The notes below the pieces were generated by a model. That model ran no database searches. It was not told where the DNA came from and saw only the letters and a list, made by a program, of their open reading frames with translations. The translations under genes were made by a program, and so were the position numbers. From Caldicellulosiruptor acetigenus (GTDB lineage: Bacteria > Bacillota > Thermoanaerobacteria > Caldicellulosiruptorales > Caldicellulosiruptoraceae), in NCBI RefSeq assembly GCF_026914305.1, contig NZ_CP113866.1:461501-525500 (forward strand): a stretch of 64,000 bases of DNA, written 5' to 3'. Positions 16,867 through 26,971 of the stretch are shown piece by piece; position 1 is the first letter of the stretch, and each line of letters begins with the position of its first letter.

Positions 16867-18090
16867 ATGATAGTTTCGAAAATAGTGATAATTGTTGCAA
16901 TACTCTTCTGGTTGTTGATTTTCTACTATTCTATATTAACAGTGTTTGGATTAATATTTAAAGTTCAATATAAAGAGACAAAAGTTGATTTAAAGGAGTA
17001 TCCAAGCGTGGATATTCTGATACCAGCTTATAATGAGGGCAAAGTGCTATTTGATACTTTGGATGCAATGGTAAATTTACATTATCCTGGTGAGTTAAAT
17101 ATCTATGTTCTTAATGATAATTCTACAGACAATACTGGCGATATTGCAGATTACTTTGCAAGGCTTTATACAAATGTTCATCATATAAAGGTGCCACCAG
17201 GAAAACCAAAAGGCAAAGCGAGAGTATTAAATTATGGTATGTCTATCTCTAAAGGAGAGATGATAGCCGTTTATGATGCAGACAATCAACCAGAGAGATT
17301 TGCTTTAATTAAACTTGTTCAAAAAGCTTTAGAGAAAGAGGAATATGCAGGTGCTGTAGGTTATGTGAAAACAATTAATATGCATAAGAATTCACTAACA
17401 AGAATGATAGGGTTAGAATTTATGATATTTCAATTGCTTATGCAATCTGGAAGATGGAAATTATTTAAATTAGGAACCTTAACAGGTACAAATATGCTTT
17501 TGAAAAGACATGTTTTGGAAAGGATAAATGGTTGGGACCCTTATGCCTTGGCTGAAGATGCTGAATTATCTTTGAGAATATATGCAGCACATTATTTATT
17601 GCCAATAGTACCTGATTCTGTAACATGGGAACAAGAACCTGAAGTTCTGAGAGTGTGGATTAGACAAAGGACAAGGTGGATGCAGGGGAATCTCTATCTT
17701 ATAGCCAAAGTTCTTTCCGAAAAGAGCCTGATTAGAGGAATGAATATATTCAATGTTGTTCAAATGATATCTATTTACTATTTATTCGTTTCTCTCGTAT
17801 TAGTTTCCGATATATGGTTTGTAATGGGGATTCTAAATTTGGTTAATATAAAATTCTCTGTTCCTTTGTTTGTACTTTGGTTTGAAACATTATTCATATA
17901 TGTTGTCCAAATAGTGGCTTCTGCCGTAGTTGAGAAGGAGATAAATATAAGAAATATAATGTATGCTTTTTTAATGTATTTTACTTATGCTCAATTCTGG
18001 ATATATCTTGTTCTGAAAGGATATTGGCTTCAGTTTAAAGCACGAAGAAAAAATTTGGAACCTGTTTGGGATAAAACTGTGAGATTTTAA
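16867..18090 (+). CDS. membrane-bound family 2 glycosyltransferase (BcsA/IcaA-like)
   Basis: About 407 residues: one N-terminal span, a GT-A catalytic domain, then about four C-terminal spans. Catalytic motifs are all present: DILIPAYNEG at the start, the DAD metal site (VYDADNQPE), a TGTNMLLKR segment, the ALAEDAELS acceptor-side ED motif and the processive-synthase motif QRTRWMQGN. This combination indicates a polysaccharide synthase that polymerises a UDP-sugar and exports the chain, similar to cellulose, hyaluronan or poly-GlcNAc synthases. No PilZ domain is present. ATG 16861 is also possible, but AGGTGAT at 16854-16860 fits ATG 16867. It is probably co-transcribed with the degenerate-GGDEF gene. 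Confidence 0.88.
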   Translation: MIVSKIVIIVAILFWLLIFYYSILTVFGLIFKVQYKETKVDLKEYPSVDILIPAYNEGKVLFDTLDAMVNLHYPGELNIYVLNDNSTDNTGDIADYFARLYTNVHHIKVPPGKPKGKARVLNYGMSISKGEMIAVYDADNQPERFALIKLVQKALEKEEYAGAVGYVKTINMHKNSLTRMIGLEFMIFQLLMQSGRWKLFKLGTLTGTNMLLKRHVLERINGWDPYALAEDAELSLRIYAAHYLLPIVPDSVTWEQEPEVLRVWIRQRTRWMQGNLYLIAKVLSEKSLIRGMNIFNVVQMISIYYLFVSLVLVSDIWFVMGILNLVNIKFSVPLFVLWFETLFIYVVQIVASAVVEKEINIRNIMYAFLMYFTYAQFWIYLVLKGYWLQFKARRKNLEPVWDKTVRF

Positions 18091-18121
18091 TGTTATTTTT
18101 GCAATTTTGCCTAAAACTCTC

Positions 18122-18152
18122 TTGACACATTCTCTGTTAAATGATGTATAAT
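18122..18152 (+). promoter_or_regulatory. promoter of the chemoreceptor at 18190
   Basis: TTGACA (18122-18127) and TATAAT (18147-18152), with a rather long 19-base spacer. Confidence 0.55.
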
Positions 18153-18189
18153 CAAAGATATAAAAATTAAAATTTAGAAGGTGAGGAAA

Positions 18190-20307
18190 TTGTCTAAAAA
18201 AGACCCATTATCGTTTTTCAAAAAATCCATATTAAAACAAGGTCTTGGCAGAAAGCTCAGTCTTCTTGTTGTGGGGGTTTTGCTCATTCCAATTATTATA
18301 ATTGACGTTATTTCAATCTCTATGTCTGTAAATTCAGTTATAAACGAGAGCAAAATGTCGTATCTTGCAGCGACAGAGGCAAACAGCCACTATTTTCAGC
18401 TTGTCTTTGACACTGTCAGAGATCAGGCACTGCAGCTTATGTCAAACGATGTTATCCAAAAACTCTATTCAGAGTCGCGTCAGATGACATTAGAAGATTA
18501 TGACAAATACAGACTCAAAACTGATGCTGACAAGATGATTCAAAATGTTTTTGTCACAAACATCATGCTTTCTGCAGCGTATATATTGGTAAACAAGGAT
18601 AATTCACTTTTGTATCCATACTTTTCTGCAGAATACATAGATTTTAACAAGTTAAAACAGGCTGACTGGTACAAAAAGATAATGCAGGCAGACGGACCTG
18701 TGTTTTTGGACAACCACTATCAGGCTTTAGATGAGGTAGCAAACCAAAAGAGCCAGACAATACCGCAGTATGCTTTTGCTATAGGTATGCCGTTTAAAGA
18801 CATTTCATCTTCTCAAACACTTGGTGTTTTGCTAATCGACGTAAGTCTTCAGTGGCTAAGATCTGCTCTTCAGTCTACAAATATTTCCCAGCAGGGCGGG
18901 TACATGCTTGCTGTTTCACCATCTGGAAAAGTTATTTTGCCAAGCGAATGGGAAACAACAAGAAAGCTTTCGCCAAAAGCAGACACACCTTTTATAAAAA
19001 AGATACTGGCTGAGGCAAAGGGGAAAAATCCAAAAGGAGCTTTCAACACAGTATTTGACGGCAAACCATTTTTGATTACATATTCGCGCATACCCGAGCA
19101 AGAATGGATAATTGTAAGCATGATTCCTATTGAGATGCTACTTAGCTCTGCAAGGAAACTTGAGATTTTTGTGATTGTACTTACAATAATTTTCACCCTT
19201 GCTGCGCTTGCAGTTGGAATTTTCTTTGCGCTCAGGATGGTAAAGGATTTAGAGCTTGTTACAAACACATTTGCAGTTGCTGAAAAAGGTGACCTGACAG
19301 TAAGCCTGAACATTGAGCGAAACGACGAGATAGGATTTCTTTCACACAGTTTTAACAACATGATAAAGAACATAAAAGGGCTCATTGAAAAGGGAGTAAA
19401 GCTTAGCGATCAGGTCACAGGCTCTATTTCTACTCTTTCGACCATTGCCGGTGAGACTGCTGCAGCATCAAATGAAGTTGCAAAAGCAATCTCAGAGATT
19501 GCAGAAGGTGCATCTAATCAGGCAAAAGAGGCGAGCAACGTTGTTGAGATAGTTTCAAAGTTTGGTGAGAGGATAGAAACAATTGTTGATGCTTCAAATA
19601 AGATGGAGAAGCTTTCAAAGAATGTAGCTGAACTTTCAACAAAAGGAGAAAATACAGTTTCAACTTTGGATTCTGTTTCACACGATACTATGCAAATTAC
19701 AGATACAATGATTTCAACAATCAACCAGCTTGCAGAATATTCAAGGTCAATTGGCAAGATTATTCAGGTACTCAGCAGCATATCAGAGCAAACAAAGCTT
19801 TTGGCTCTAAATGCATCAATTGAGGCGGCAAAAGCAGGAGATGCTGGACGTGGCTTTGCTGTTGTTGCAAGCGAGATTAGAAAGCTTGCCGACCAGTCAA
19901 AAGAGTCAACAAGAGAAGTTGAGGATATGATAAAGAGGATTGTCAGCCAGACAAAAGCTGCTCAGGATGTCGCTGATAAAGTAGAAGATGTTATTGAAAA
20001 GCAAAATGAAGCCGTCAGAAACGTTTCTTTGGCATTCTCAAGCATAAAATCTGCAATGGATGAACTAATTGGCGGTATAGAAAATATAAATCAGTCTATC
20101 TTGGCAATTGATAAAGAAAAAGATACTATTGTTCAGAGTATCGAGAATATCTCGGCAATATCACAAGAGACTGCTGCATCTTCTGAGGAGGTTTCTGCAT
20201 CCACTGAAGAGCAGCTTGCTGCAATTGAAGAGCTCAGAGCTATGGCAGAGCAGCTTAACAAGCTTGCGCAAGATTTAAAAGAGGCAATGCAGGTTTTCAA
20301 AGTGTAA
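18190..20307 (+). CDS. methyl-accepting chemotaxis protein (extracellular Cache-type sensor)
   Basis: About 705 residues, same plan as the receptor at 9094: a membrane span at about residues 25-48 after a basic N-terminus, a double-Cache-type extracellular region, a second span ([21 protein letters not shown]), HAMP, and the cytoplasmic coiled-coil signalling domain with tip [19 protein letters not shown] and [15 protein letters not shown]. The two receptors differ in their sensory domains and so likely detect different ligands. The frame is open from GTG 18181, but AGGTGAGG (18179-18186) lies at the right distance from TTG 18190. It is monocistronic with its own promoter and is followed by the S-layer gene region. 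Confidence 0.92.
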   Translation: MSKKDPLSFFKKSILKQGLGRKLSLLVVGVLLIPIIIIDVISISMSVNSVINESKMSYLAATEANSHYFQLVFDTVRDQALQLMSNDVIQKLYSESRQMTLEDYDKYRLKTDADKMIQNVFVTNIMLSAAYILVNKDNSLLYPYFSAEYIDFNKLKQADWYKKIMQADGPVFLDNHYQALDEVANQKSQTIPQYAFAIGMPFKDISSSQTLGVLLIDVSLQWLRSALQSTNISQQGGYMLAVSPSGKVILPSEWETTRKLSPKADTPFIKKILAEAKGKNPKGAFNTVFDGKPFLITYSRIPEQEWIIVSMIPIEMLLSSARKLEIFVIVLTIIFTLAALAVGIFFALRMVKDLELVTNTFAVAEKGDLTVSLNIERNDEIGFLSHSFNNMIKNIKGLIEKGVKLSDQVTGSISTLSTIAGETAAASNEVAKAISEIAEGASNQAKEASNVVEIVSKFGERIETIVDASNKMEKLSKNVAELSTKGENTVSTLDSVSHDTMQITDTMISTINQLAEYSRSIGKIIQVLSSISEQTKLLALNASIEAAKAGDAGRGFAVVASEIRKLADQSKESTREVEDMIKRIVSQTKAAQDVADKVEDVIEKQNEAVRNVSLAFSSIKSAMDELIGGIENINQSILAIDKEKDTIVQSIENISAISQETAASSEEVSASTEEQLAAIEELRAMAEQLNKLAQDLKEAMQVFKV

Positions 20308-20357
20308 TAAAATTATTTCACCAATTTTACAGTTTGGTTACAAATGCTAAACCCCTA

Positions 20358-20386
20358 TTGACTTATTAAAATGCTGTTGTTAAAAT
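20358..20386 (+). promoter_or_regulatory. promoter of the large SLH protein gene
   Basis: TTGACT (20358-20363) and TAAAAT (20381-20386) with a 17-base spacer. Confidence 0.6.
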
Positions 20387-20397
20387 TTTAGCTGTAA

Positions 20398-20433
20398 GTG
20401 ATGAGGCTATAAAAAATAGTATAGCCTCATCAC
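20398..20433 (+). other. perfect 5' leader hairpin before the SLH protein gene
   Basis: GTGATGAGGCTATA (20398-20411) and TATAGCCTCATCAC (20420-20433) are exact complements. The hairpin begins about 12 bases after the promoter, so it would lie at the very 5' end of the mRNA, with the ribosome-binding site AGGAGG at 20449 left free. Such 5' stem-loops lengthen mRNA life, as expected for an S-layer message. Confidence 0.7.
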
Positions 20434-20467
20434 TAAAAAATCATACAAGGAGGTTTGGTGAGTAGTT

Positions 20468-23400
20468 ATGAAAAAATTCAAAAGACTCATCGCTATCGTA
20501 ACAGTTTTACTCTTTGCCCTCTCAATAATTGCGCCTGCGTTTGCACAGGACGAAGCTACACAAGAGACAGGTTCTGTGTATGACCAGGCAGCAAAGATTC
20601 TCCAAGACAAAGGTATCTTGAAAGGTAATGAACAAGGCGACCTGATGCTCGACAAGGAACTTACAAGAGCAGAGATTTTAGCAATGATCATCAGAGCAAC
20701 AGGTCAGGAAGATGTTGTAAAAGACTATGTCTATGCAGAACAATCCTTCAGCGATGTTCCACAGGATCACTGGGCATTTGCATATGTTGAGGCAGGTAAA
20801 GACCTCGGCATTGTAAATGGCTACCCGGATGGAACATTCAAGCCAGACAAACCAGTAAAATTTGAAGAGCTCTGCAAGATGCTTGTTGCTGCAAAAGGCG
20901 AGAGCCCAGCAGCAGGAAAGTGGCCTCTCAACTATGTAAGAAAAGCCCTTGAACTTGGATTCTTCAATGGAATTGAAGATGAAGTCGGAATTGGCGATGT
21001 TGTAATCAGAGGTCAAGCAGCAGTAGCATTCGCAAATGCATTCTTCCCACCAGAGAAGACAGTTGTTGTGAAAGATGTTAAAGCTCTTGCAAATGATACA
21101 ATTGAGGTTGCAGTTGATGTATACCTCAATAATGAACCTGCAACACTTGAAGATGGAGATGTAATTCCTCTTGATTTCGAAATTAAAGATGCATCTGATG
21201 AGACAAAGACAGTTGCAGTAACTCTGATTGATACAGAAAAGTCCGACTTTGCAAGCGGCAAGATTGTTCTTAAAACAGCTGCTCAGACAGCAAATGCAAC
21301 ATACAAACTCTACTTCAAGGGTAAAGACACAGGTTTGAAGTTTGTAGCAGTTCCAGTGCCACTCACAGTTACAAAGGTTGAGGCACTCAACTACAAAGAG
21401 ATAAAGGTTACATTCAACAGAGCGGTTGACAATGACACATATGCGACAACAACTGGTAACTATACTGTAAAGGTAGGAACAGCAACAGTATCAGTTTCAA
21501 ATGCAGCTTTGGCATCTGATAAGAAGTCAGTAACATTGTTATTGGGTGACAATGATAAGTTTACAAAAGATGATACTGTAACAGTAACAGTTAAAGCGGC
21601 TGTAGGTATTGCAAGCGATTATACAACAACAATAACAAACTTTATTGACGACAAGGCTCCTGTAATTGAAAGTGTAGTTGGTTCTGGCTTAATGAAAGTA
21701 ATTGTGACATTTAGTGAACCAGTTCAAAATGCAGATAATCCTGCAAATTGCTTAATTGATAATGCGTACACAGCTGCAAAAGTTACTTCTGATGCAACGA
21801 AGAAAGTATATACAATAACATTCTATAGTCCGTTATCGGCTGGAACTCATACAATTCAATTCAATAATGTTACTGATTATGCTGGATATGGACTTGTGAC
21901 ACCAGTAAAAACATTTGTGCTGTCAGGTGATAATACTCCTGTTACAACACCAACAGTATTGTCTGCAACTCAAACAGAAGTAAAATTACAATTTAATAAG
22001 GATATAGCAAGAATTGAAAATGTGAGTGCGTCACCACAAGGAACTTGGGACAGTGAAAATACAAAATATGAAGGTAATATTGTTACATTAAAATTTGGAA
22101 CAACTGCTTCAACGGCGTTACCAGTATCTGGTGCAACTATTAAGTTTGATGTTGTTGATGCATCTGGTAATGTAACAACTGGTTTGAGTGTTACTGTTAC
22201 ACCAACTATAGATGTAATAAGACCAGCATACGTAAGTCATACAGTAAATTCTGAAAGCGAAATTGTAATTGTGTTCTCTAAGGACGTTGATAAAGATACG
22301 GGCACATATACTATGAAAGACAGTAGTGGTAATATTTATCCTGCAACAAGTAAGGATTATGCTGAATCAGGAGTTTACAATAAAATAAAAGTAACATTTA
22401 GTGGATTAAGTGCAGGTACCACATACACACTATCAATCTCAGGAGTGAAGGACAGAACGCCATTACAAAATGAAATTATTCCAACAGATGTAGCTGTGAC
22501 TATATTAGATAAAACACCTCCAGGGGCAACTGTTTACAAGAAAGTTGTAGATAGCAATATTACAGAGATTTATGTTGCATATGATGAAAAGGTTAATGTT
22601 GCGTCAGCTACAAATCCATCAAATTATTCTATACTTTACAGTGATAATACAACAAAGAGTTTAGCTTCTATTTCTGCAGCTTATATCACGCTTCTTGCAG
22701 ATGGGAGAACTGTAAAAATTGATTTTAGAACAAGTCCACAACTAAATACAAGTGTTGATAAGCTTGTGATAACAAACGTAGCAGATTTGTCTGGTAATGC
22801 AATAGGAGGTATTATAAAGACATTAAATCCTATTACAGCTGCATCTATTAATTCAACAGGTGTTAAGCTGGTTTCAAAGAACAAGATCGAGATTGCTATT
22901 GATAATGCAAAACTTCAATATGTTTCGCCGTCAGATTTCGTTGTTGTATATGCGAAATCAGATACATCAAAAGTTGATTATGCTTATGCAACAGCTGCAT
23001 CTTATGATGTAAATGCGAATAAAATTACTTTGACTCTTAACAAAGATGTAAATACTGATGCAACTGTAACTGCTACAGATTCTGATTCAACTGTACAGAG
23101 GTTGTCAATTTCTTTGAAAGTTGTGGGGACGGCTACAAAAGATATATTTGGTAATGCTTTAGTTCCATCAACACCACAATTTTATTCAGTTATTGATGCA
23201 TGTGCTCCAACAGTAGTTGCTGTTAGTGGTGATACAGCTGGAACAATCAAACTAAGATTCAGTGAAGAAGTGTCAATTGTAGCTGCTGATTACGGTTCAA
23301 AAGTTAAGATTGTTTCTGGATTGCAAACAGGTGATAGTCCTGCAATTTCATCTGTAGGATGGAGCACGGGTTCAGATTCAAAGAAATATTATGAAGTTGT

Positions 23401-23521
23401 AATAAATGGTCTCACATCAAATAAGGTTTATACAGTGCGAGTAGATTCAGATATACAAGATAATGCTTCTAGTCCTAATAAGATTGGGTATGTTGCAGAT
23501 ATGACTGTGACAGCAAAATAA
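20468..23521 (+). CDS. large S-layer homology (SLH) domain surface protein
   Basis: A 1017-residue exported protein. The signal peptide ends after about residue 26 (LSIIAPAFA, then QDEATQ). Three SLH motifs occupy about residues 35-190 (for example DHWAFAYVEAGKDLGIVNGY and NYVRKALELGFFNG); in Gram-positive bacteria these bind pyruvylated secondary cell-wall polymer. The rest is a series of beta-sandwich-like, Thr/Val/Asp-rich repeats resembling bacterial Ig-like/SbsA-type domains (recurring VTFSEPV, VFSKDVDK, IYVAYDEKV patterns). The size, leader hairpin, strong promoter and strong terminator suggest a major S-layer protein. AGGAGG lies a little far from ATG 20468. Confidence 0.88.
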   Translation: MKKFKRLIAIVTVLLFALSIIAPAFAQDEATQETGSVYDQAAKILQDKGILKGNEQGDLMLDKELTRAEILAMIIRATGQEDVVKDYVYAEQSFSDVPQDHWAFAYVEAGKDLGIVNGYPDGTFKPDKPVKFEELCKMLVAAKGESPAAGKWPLNYVRKALELGFFNGIEDEVGIGDVVIRGQAAVAFANAFFPPEKTVVVKDVKALANDTIEVAVDVYLNNEPATLEDGDVIPLDFEIKDASDETKTVAVTLIDTEKSDFASGKIVLKTAAQTANATYKLYFKGKDTGLKFVAVPVPLTVTKVEALNYKEIKVTFNRAVDNDTYATTTGNYTVKVGTATVSVSNAALASDKKSVTLLLGDNDKFTKDDTVTVTVKAAVGIASDYTTTITNFIDDKAPVIESVVGSGLMKVIVTFSEPVQNADNPANCLIDNAYTAAKVTSDATKKVYTITFYSPLSAGTHTIQFNNVTDYAGYGLVTPVKTFVLSGDNTPVTTPTVLSATQTEVKLQFNKDIARIENVSASPQGTWDSENTKYEGNIVTLKFGTTASTALPVSGATIKFDVVDASGNVTTGLSVTVTPTIDVIRPAYVSHTVNSESEIVIVFSKDVDKDTGTYTMKDSSGNIYPATSKDYAESGVYNKIKVTFSGLSAGTTYTLSISGVKDRTPLQNEIIPTDVAVTILDKTPPGATVYKKVVDSNITEIYVAYDEKVNVASATNPSNYSILYSDNTTKSLASISAAYITLLADGRTVKIDFRTSPQLNTSVDKLVITNVADLSGNAIGGIIKTLNPITAASINSTGVKLVSKNKIEIAIDNAKLQYVSPSDFVVVYAKSDTSKVDYAYATAASYDVNANKITLTLNKDVNTDATVTATDSDSTVQRLSISLKVVGTATKDIFGNALVPSTPQFYSVIDACAPTVVAVSGDTAGTIKLRFSEEVSIVAADYGSKVKIVSGLQTGDSPAISSVGWSTGSDSKKYYEVVINGLTSNKVYTVRVDSDIQDNASSPNKIGYVADMTVTAK

Positions 23522-23537
23522 AAGTTTGTATAAAATT

Positions 23538-23581
23538 AAAGGGGCTGTACCCCAAAAGGAGTGGGCAGCCCCTTTAATTTT
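23538..23581 (+). terminator. terminator of the SLH protein gene
   Basis: AAAGGGGCTG (23538-23547) pairs with CAGCCCCTTT (23566-23575), followed by AATTTT. Confidence 0.85.
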
Positions 23582-23654
23582 GGGCTTTTTGTCAAGAAAT
23601 GGGGTAGGTATTTTGAATTTCTAACTTTTCAGTTAGTTCTTTAATAAGAGTAGG

Positions 23655-23695
23655 GGTGGATACTTTTAATATCCACTCTTTTTTATTTTTCACAC
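23655..23695 (+). terminator. second terminator-like hairpin
   Basis: GGGTGGATA (about 23654-23662) pairs with TATCCACTC (about 23669-23678), followed by TTTTTTATTTTT. It backs up the terminator 80 bases upstream. Confidence 0.6.
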
Positions 23696-23797
23696 TTCTT
23701 TAAAATTTGTTTATAAAAATTTAAAAATTTATTCACAAATTATTGCTAACATATTTAAAGAGGAAAAATCTTCATAGAAGGAGGCAGAAAACAAAAA

Positions 23798-24241
23798 ATG
23801 AGAATGCCAAAAAGCCTAAAAGCTTATATGTGCCTTATGTTAATATTAACTTTTATAGCTGCAGTGTTAATCTTACCATGGGATACATCACTTGCCCAAT
23901 CGAATAATGCTCAAAATTCCCAGCCAGACTTGATTGGTGTTGTAAAGAACTTCTCAGGCAGTAAAATCACAATCTACATCGCAAAGCTCTCATCTCAAAG
24001 CGATGGCAGAGGATTTGGAAGAAGCAGAGTTGAACTGACAAACAAGACACAGACAATTACAGTTTCAAGCAAGACATCAATTGTAACAAGAGTATTTCAG
24101 AATGGTCAAATAACAGAGAAAAAGCTATCCACGAAGGACTTAAAAACAAACAACATACTGTACATCTGGTATGCTGACAGCAAAAAGACAACTGCAAAAA
24201 GGATTATGGTTATGGGAACATACAGCCAGAGTTCAAAATAA
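23798..24241 (+). CDS. small exported protein of unknown function
   Basis: A 147-residue protein with an N-terminal signal peptide or membrane anchor (basic start, hydrophobic segment MCLMLILTFIAAVLILPW, possible cleavage after SLA). The mature part is small and beta-rich: LIGVVKNFSGSKITIYIAKL, then TQTITVSSKTSIV and ILYIWYADSKKTTAKRIMVMG, a pattern seen in small OB-fold-like extracytoplasmic proteins such as DUF5666. I do not recognise a specific family. AGGAGG lies before ATG 23798. It is 32 bases before the membrane-fusion protein gene, so it is probably part of the efflux operon. Confidence 0.7.
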   Translation: MRMPKSLKAYMCLMLILTFIAAVLILPWDTSLAQSNNAQNSQPDLIGVVKNFSGSKITIYIAKLSSQSDGRGFGRSRVELTNKTQTITVSSKTSIVTRVFQNGQITEKKLSTKDLKTNNILYIWYADSKKTTAKRIMVMGTYSQSSK

Positions 24242-24273
24242 AGCAGTAAAAAAGCGAAAGGAAGGGTGTGCAT

Positions 24274-26265
24274 ATGGCAGAGAAAATAAAACCGCTAAAA
24301 ACTCCAAAGTTTAAGTTAAGTTTAAAAAGCAAGGTTTTGAAGAGGGTTATAATATCCATAGTAATTGTTGCAATCTTGGCAGGGGCAGGGTTTGGAATAT
24401 ACAGGTTTGTCCAGGGTAGAAAAGATCAAAATCAAACTGTTCAGCAGAGGACTGCAAGAGCAGTCCGCGGCAATATAACAGTAAGTGTCACCGGGTCTGG
24501 TCCTATTGAGTCTGCTCAGAGCGTAGATCTCACATCGCTAGTGAGCTCAACCATCACAAATGTGTTTTTCAAAGACGGTGATTCTGTCAAAAAAGGGGAT
24601 GTCATATTTGAGCTTGAAAATCAGGATGCAAAGGACAAGATTGATTCAATAAAGAGTCAGATTGACGATGTAAGCTCTTCAATTGCAGATGTTCAGGAGA
24701 GCATAAAAAACCTTGTTATCACAGCACCCATTTCCGGGTATATTAAAAATCTGAACGTTCAAGAGGGAGACAGGGTTTCAAAAGGTTCAACCGTATTGAC
24801 AATAATTGATACATCAAAGCTGAAAGTTACATTGCCATTTTCAGCAGCGCTTTTCGGCAAGGTCAAGATAGGCACGCCGGCAGTTGTTTACATTCCTGAC
24901 ATTTCACAGTCAATCCAGGGTACAGTAAGCTATCTTGGGAACACAACTTACACAAATGACTACGGTGGCAAAGTTTTTGATGTTGAGATAACAATCTCAA
25001 ACCCCGGTGCTCTTCAGGAAGGCATGAAGGCAAGTGCTGAGATAAAGGTTGGAAGTGATGTATATCTTAGCACGCAGGATGTAACCTTGGAGTATGTGGA
25101 CAAAGAAAATGTCAAGGCAAAGGTTGACGGTGAGGTTGAAGAGATTTTTGCAAGAAACAACCAGTTTGTTAAAAAAGGTGCTGTGCTTTTGAAACTTTCA
25201 AACGATGACCTGTCAAAACAGCTCAAGAACTACCAGACACAGCTTAAAAACTTGCAGGACCAGCTAAAGGATGCAGAAGAGAATCTGGAAAATTACTACA
25301 TCAAGGCTCCGTTTGACGGAGTTGTGACAAACATAAATTTCAAAAAAGGCGATAACATAAAAGCGGGAGAGGTACTTGCAACTGTATTTGATAACAAAAA
25401 TTTAGTATTCAGGGTTGACATAGACGAGCTTGATATTGCTAAAATAAAAGTAGGGCAAAAAGTAAATATAACAGTTGATGCTCTACCAGAGACACAGACA
25501 AACCCGCTGACAGGGAAAGTTGCCAAAATCCCGCTTGAGGGAACAACCCAGAACGGTGTTACAACATACTCTGTTACAATCTCAATTGACAATCCCAAGA
25601 ACCTCAAGATTGGCATGAACGCAAACGCAGAGATAATAGTAAACCAGAAACAGGATGTTTTGATGGTACCACTTGAAGCTGTCCAGAAATTTGGTAACAG
25701 GTACTTTGTGTTTGTAAAATCATCAGCCCAAAGCAGTTCTCAGCAAGAACAAACGGGCGGATTTTTCCCGCAGGGAGGTTTTGGAAATAATCAGCAAAGT
25801 TCTGGCCAAGGCTCACAAAACTGGCGACAGAGATGGCAGCAAGAAGGTAGCAGCACAGAAAATACACAGCAGTCGACAAGTGGCCAGTCAAGAGGTTCAT
25901 GGTCGCAAAATAGCCAAGGCACAGGTAGCTCTTCGCAGTTTGGAACAAGAAGGATGGCAAGTTTACTTAACAACAGTTACTACAAAGGTGCAGTTTTACG
26001 ACCTGTTGAGGTTGGTATAAACAATGACTCATACATCGAGATTGTAAGCGGACTTAACGAAGGAGATATCGTTGTCCTGCCACCGCTTTCAACAAGCTCA
26101 ACAAGCACACAAACTACATCTCAGCAGGGCTTTAACATAATGGGCGGGTTTGGTGGACCTGGTGGTGGAATGCCCGGCGAGTTCAGGCAGTTTAGGCAAA
26201 ACCAAAGTGGTACTGGCAGAACAAATCAGTCTTCTAGCTCACAGGGAAGTAACACAAACAGGTAA
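24274..26265 (+). CDS. efflux membrane-fusion/adaptor protein (YknX/MacA-like)
   Basis: About 663 residues. An N-terminal span (RVIISIVIVAILAGAGFGIY) anchors a periplasmic-adaptor-type protein: lipoyl/biotinyl half-motifs at about residues 60-160 and again near 280-370, coiled-coil hairpins between them, then beta-barrel domains. Two adaptor-like halves in tandem make it longer than the usual MacA (about 370 residues). Residues about 485-560 and the C-terminus are low-complexity Gln/Ser/Gly-rich. With the following ATPase and FtsX-type permease it forms a tripartite exporter like YknXYZ of Bacillus or MacAB. AAGGAAGGG precedes ATG 24274; the GTG at 24268 is less likely. Confidence 0.85.
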   Translation: MAEKIKPLKTPKFKLSLKSKVLKRVIISIVIVAILAGAGFGIYRFVQGRKDQNQTVQQRTARAVRGNITVSVTGSGPIESAQSVDLTSLVSSTITNVFFKDGDSVKKGDVIFELENQDAKDKIDSIKSQIDDVSSSIADVQESIKNLVITAPISGYIKNLNVQEGDRVSKGSTVLTIIDTSKLKVTLPFSAALFGKVKIGTPAVVYIPDISQSIQGTVSYLGNTTYTNDYGGKVFDVEITISNPGALQEGMKASAEIKVGSDVYLSTQDVTLEYVDKENVKAKVDGEVEEIFARNNQFVKKGAVLLKLSNDDLSKQLKNYQTQLKNLQDQLKDAEENLENYYIKAPFDGVVTNINFKKGDNIKAGEVLATVFDNKNLVFRVDIDELDIAKIKVGQKVNITVDALPETQTNPLTGKVAKIPLEGTTQNGVTTYSVTISIDNPKNLKIGMNANAEIIVNQKQDVLMVPLEAVQKFGNRYFVFVKSSAQSSSQQEQTGGFFPQGGFGNNQQSSGQGSQNWRQRWQQEGSSTENTQQSTSGQSRGSWSQNSQGTGSSSQFGTRRMASLLNNSYYKGAVLRPVEVGINNDSYIEIVSGLNEGDIVVLPPLSTSSTSTQTTSQQGFNIMGGFGGPGGGMPGEFRQFRQNQSGTGRTNQSSSSQGSNTNR

Positions 26266-26290
26266 TAAAAAAAGAAGGTGAAAGCTTGCT

Positions 26291-26968
26291 ATGATCGAAC
26301 TTTATGATATCTACAAAATCTATAAGATGGGCGAAAATGAGGTGTATGCTTTAAACGGTGTCAACTTGAAAATCAATGCTCACGAGTTTGTTGCAATAGT
26401 TGGGCCATCCGGTTCAGGAAAATCAACTCTTATGAACATCATAGGCTGCCTTGACACGCCAACATCTGGCACATACATACTGGATGGTCATGAAGTCAGC
26501 AGACTCAACGACAACCAGCTTGCAGAGATTCGAAACAGCAAGATAGGCTTTGTGTTTCAAAACTTTAACTTAATACCACAGCTCACAGCTCTTGAAAATG
26601 TTGAGCTTCCTTTAATCTACAAAGGTGTTCCAGCCTCTGTGCGTCACAGGCTTGCAAAAGAAGCTCTTGCCAGGGTCGGCTTGGAACATAGAATGCATCA
26701 CAGACCAAGAGAGCTGTCTGGCGGTCAGCAGCAGAGGGTTGCAATTGCAAGGGCGCTTGTGACAAGTCCGCCGATAATTCTGGCTGATGAGCCAACGGGA
26801 AATTTGGACTCAAAATCAGGTGCTGAGATTATGCAGATTTTCAAGGAGCTTCACGCTCAAGGAAACACCATTGTTTTAATCACGCACGACAACAACATTG
26901 CCATGCAGGCAAAAAGGATTGTGAGGATTCAAGACGGTCAAATAATAGAGGACAAGGAGGTGAGCTGA
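26291..26968 (+). CDS. ABC transporter ATP-binding protein (YknY/MacB/LolD-like)
   Basis: A 225-residue ATPase subunit with Walker [11 protein letters not shown]-loop VFQNFNLIP, signature LSGGQQQR and Walker [10 protein letters not shown], all intact. Size and sequence place it with the MacB/LolD group of ATPases that drive FtsX-type mechanotransmission permeases rather than classical importers. An AAGAAGGTGAAAG site precedes ATG 26291. The permease gene starts three bases after its stop, so the two are translationally coupled. Confidence 0.93.
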   Translation: MIELYDIYKIYKMGENEVYALNGVNLKINAHEFVAIVGPSGSGKSTLMNIIGCLDTPTSGTYILDGHEVSRLNDNQLAEIRNSKIGFVFQNFNLIPQLTALENVELPLIYKGVPASVRHRLAKEALARVGLEHRMHHRPRELSGGQQQRVAIARALVTSPPIILADEPTGNLDSKSGAEIMQIFKELHAQGNTIVLITHDNNIAMQAKRIVRIQDGQIIEDKEVS

Positions 26969-26971
26969 CAG

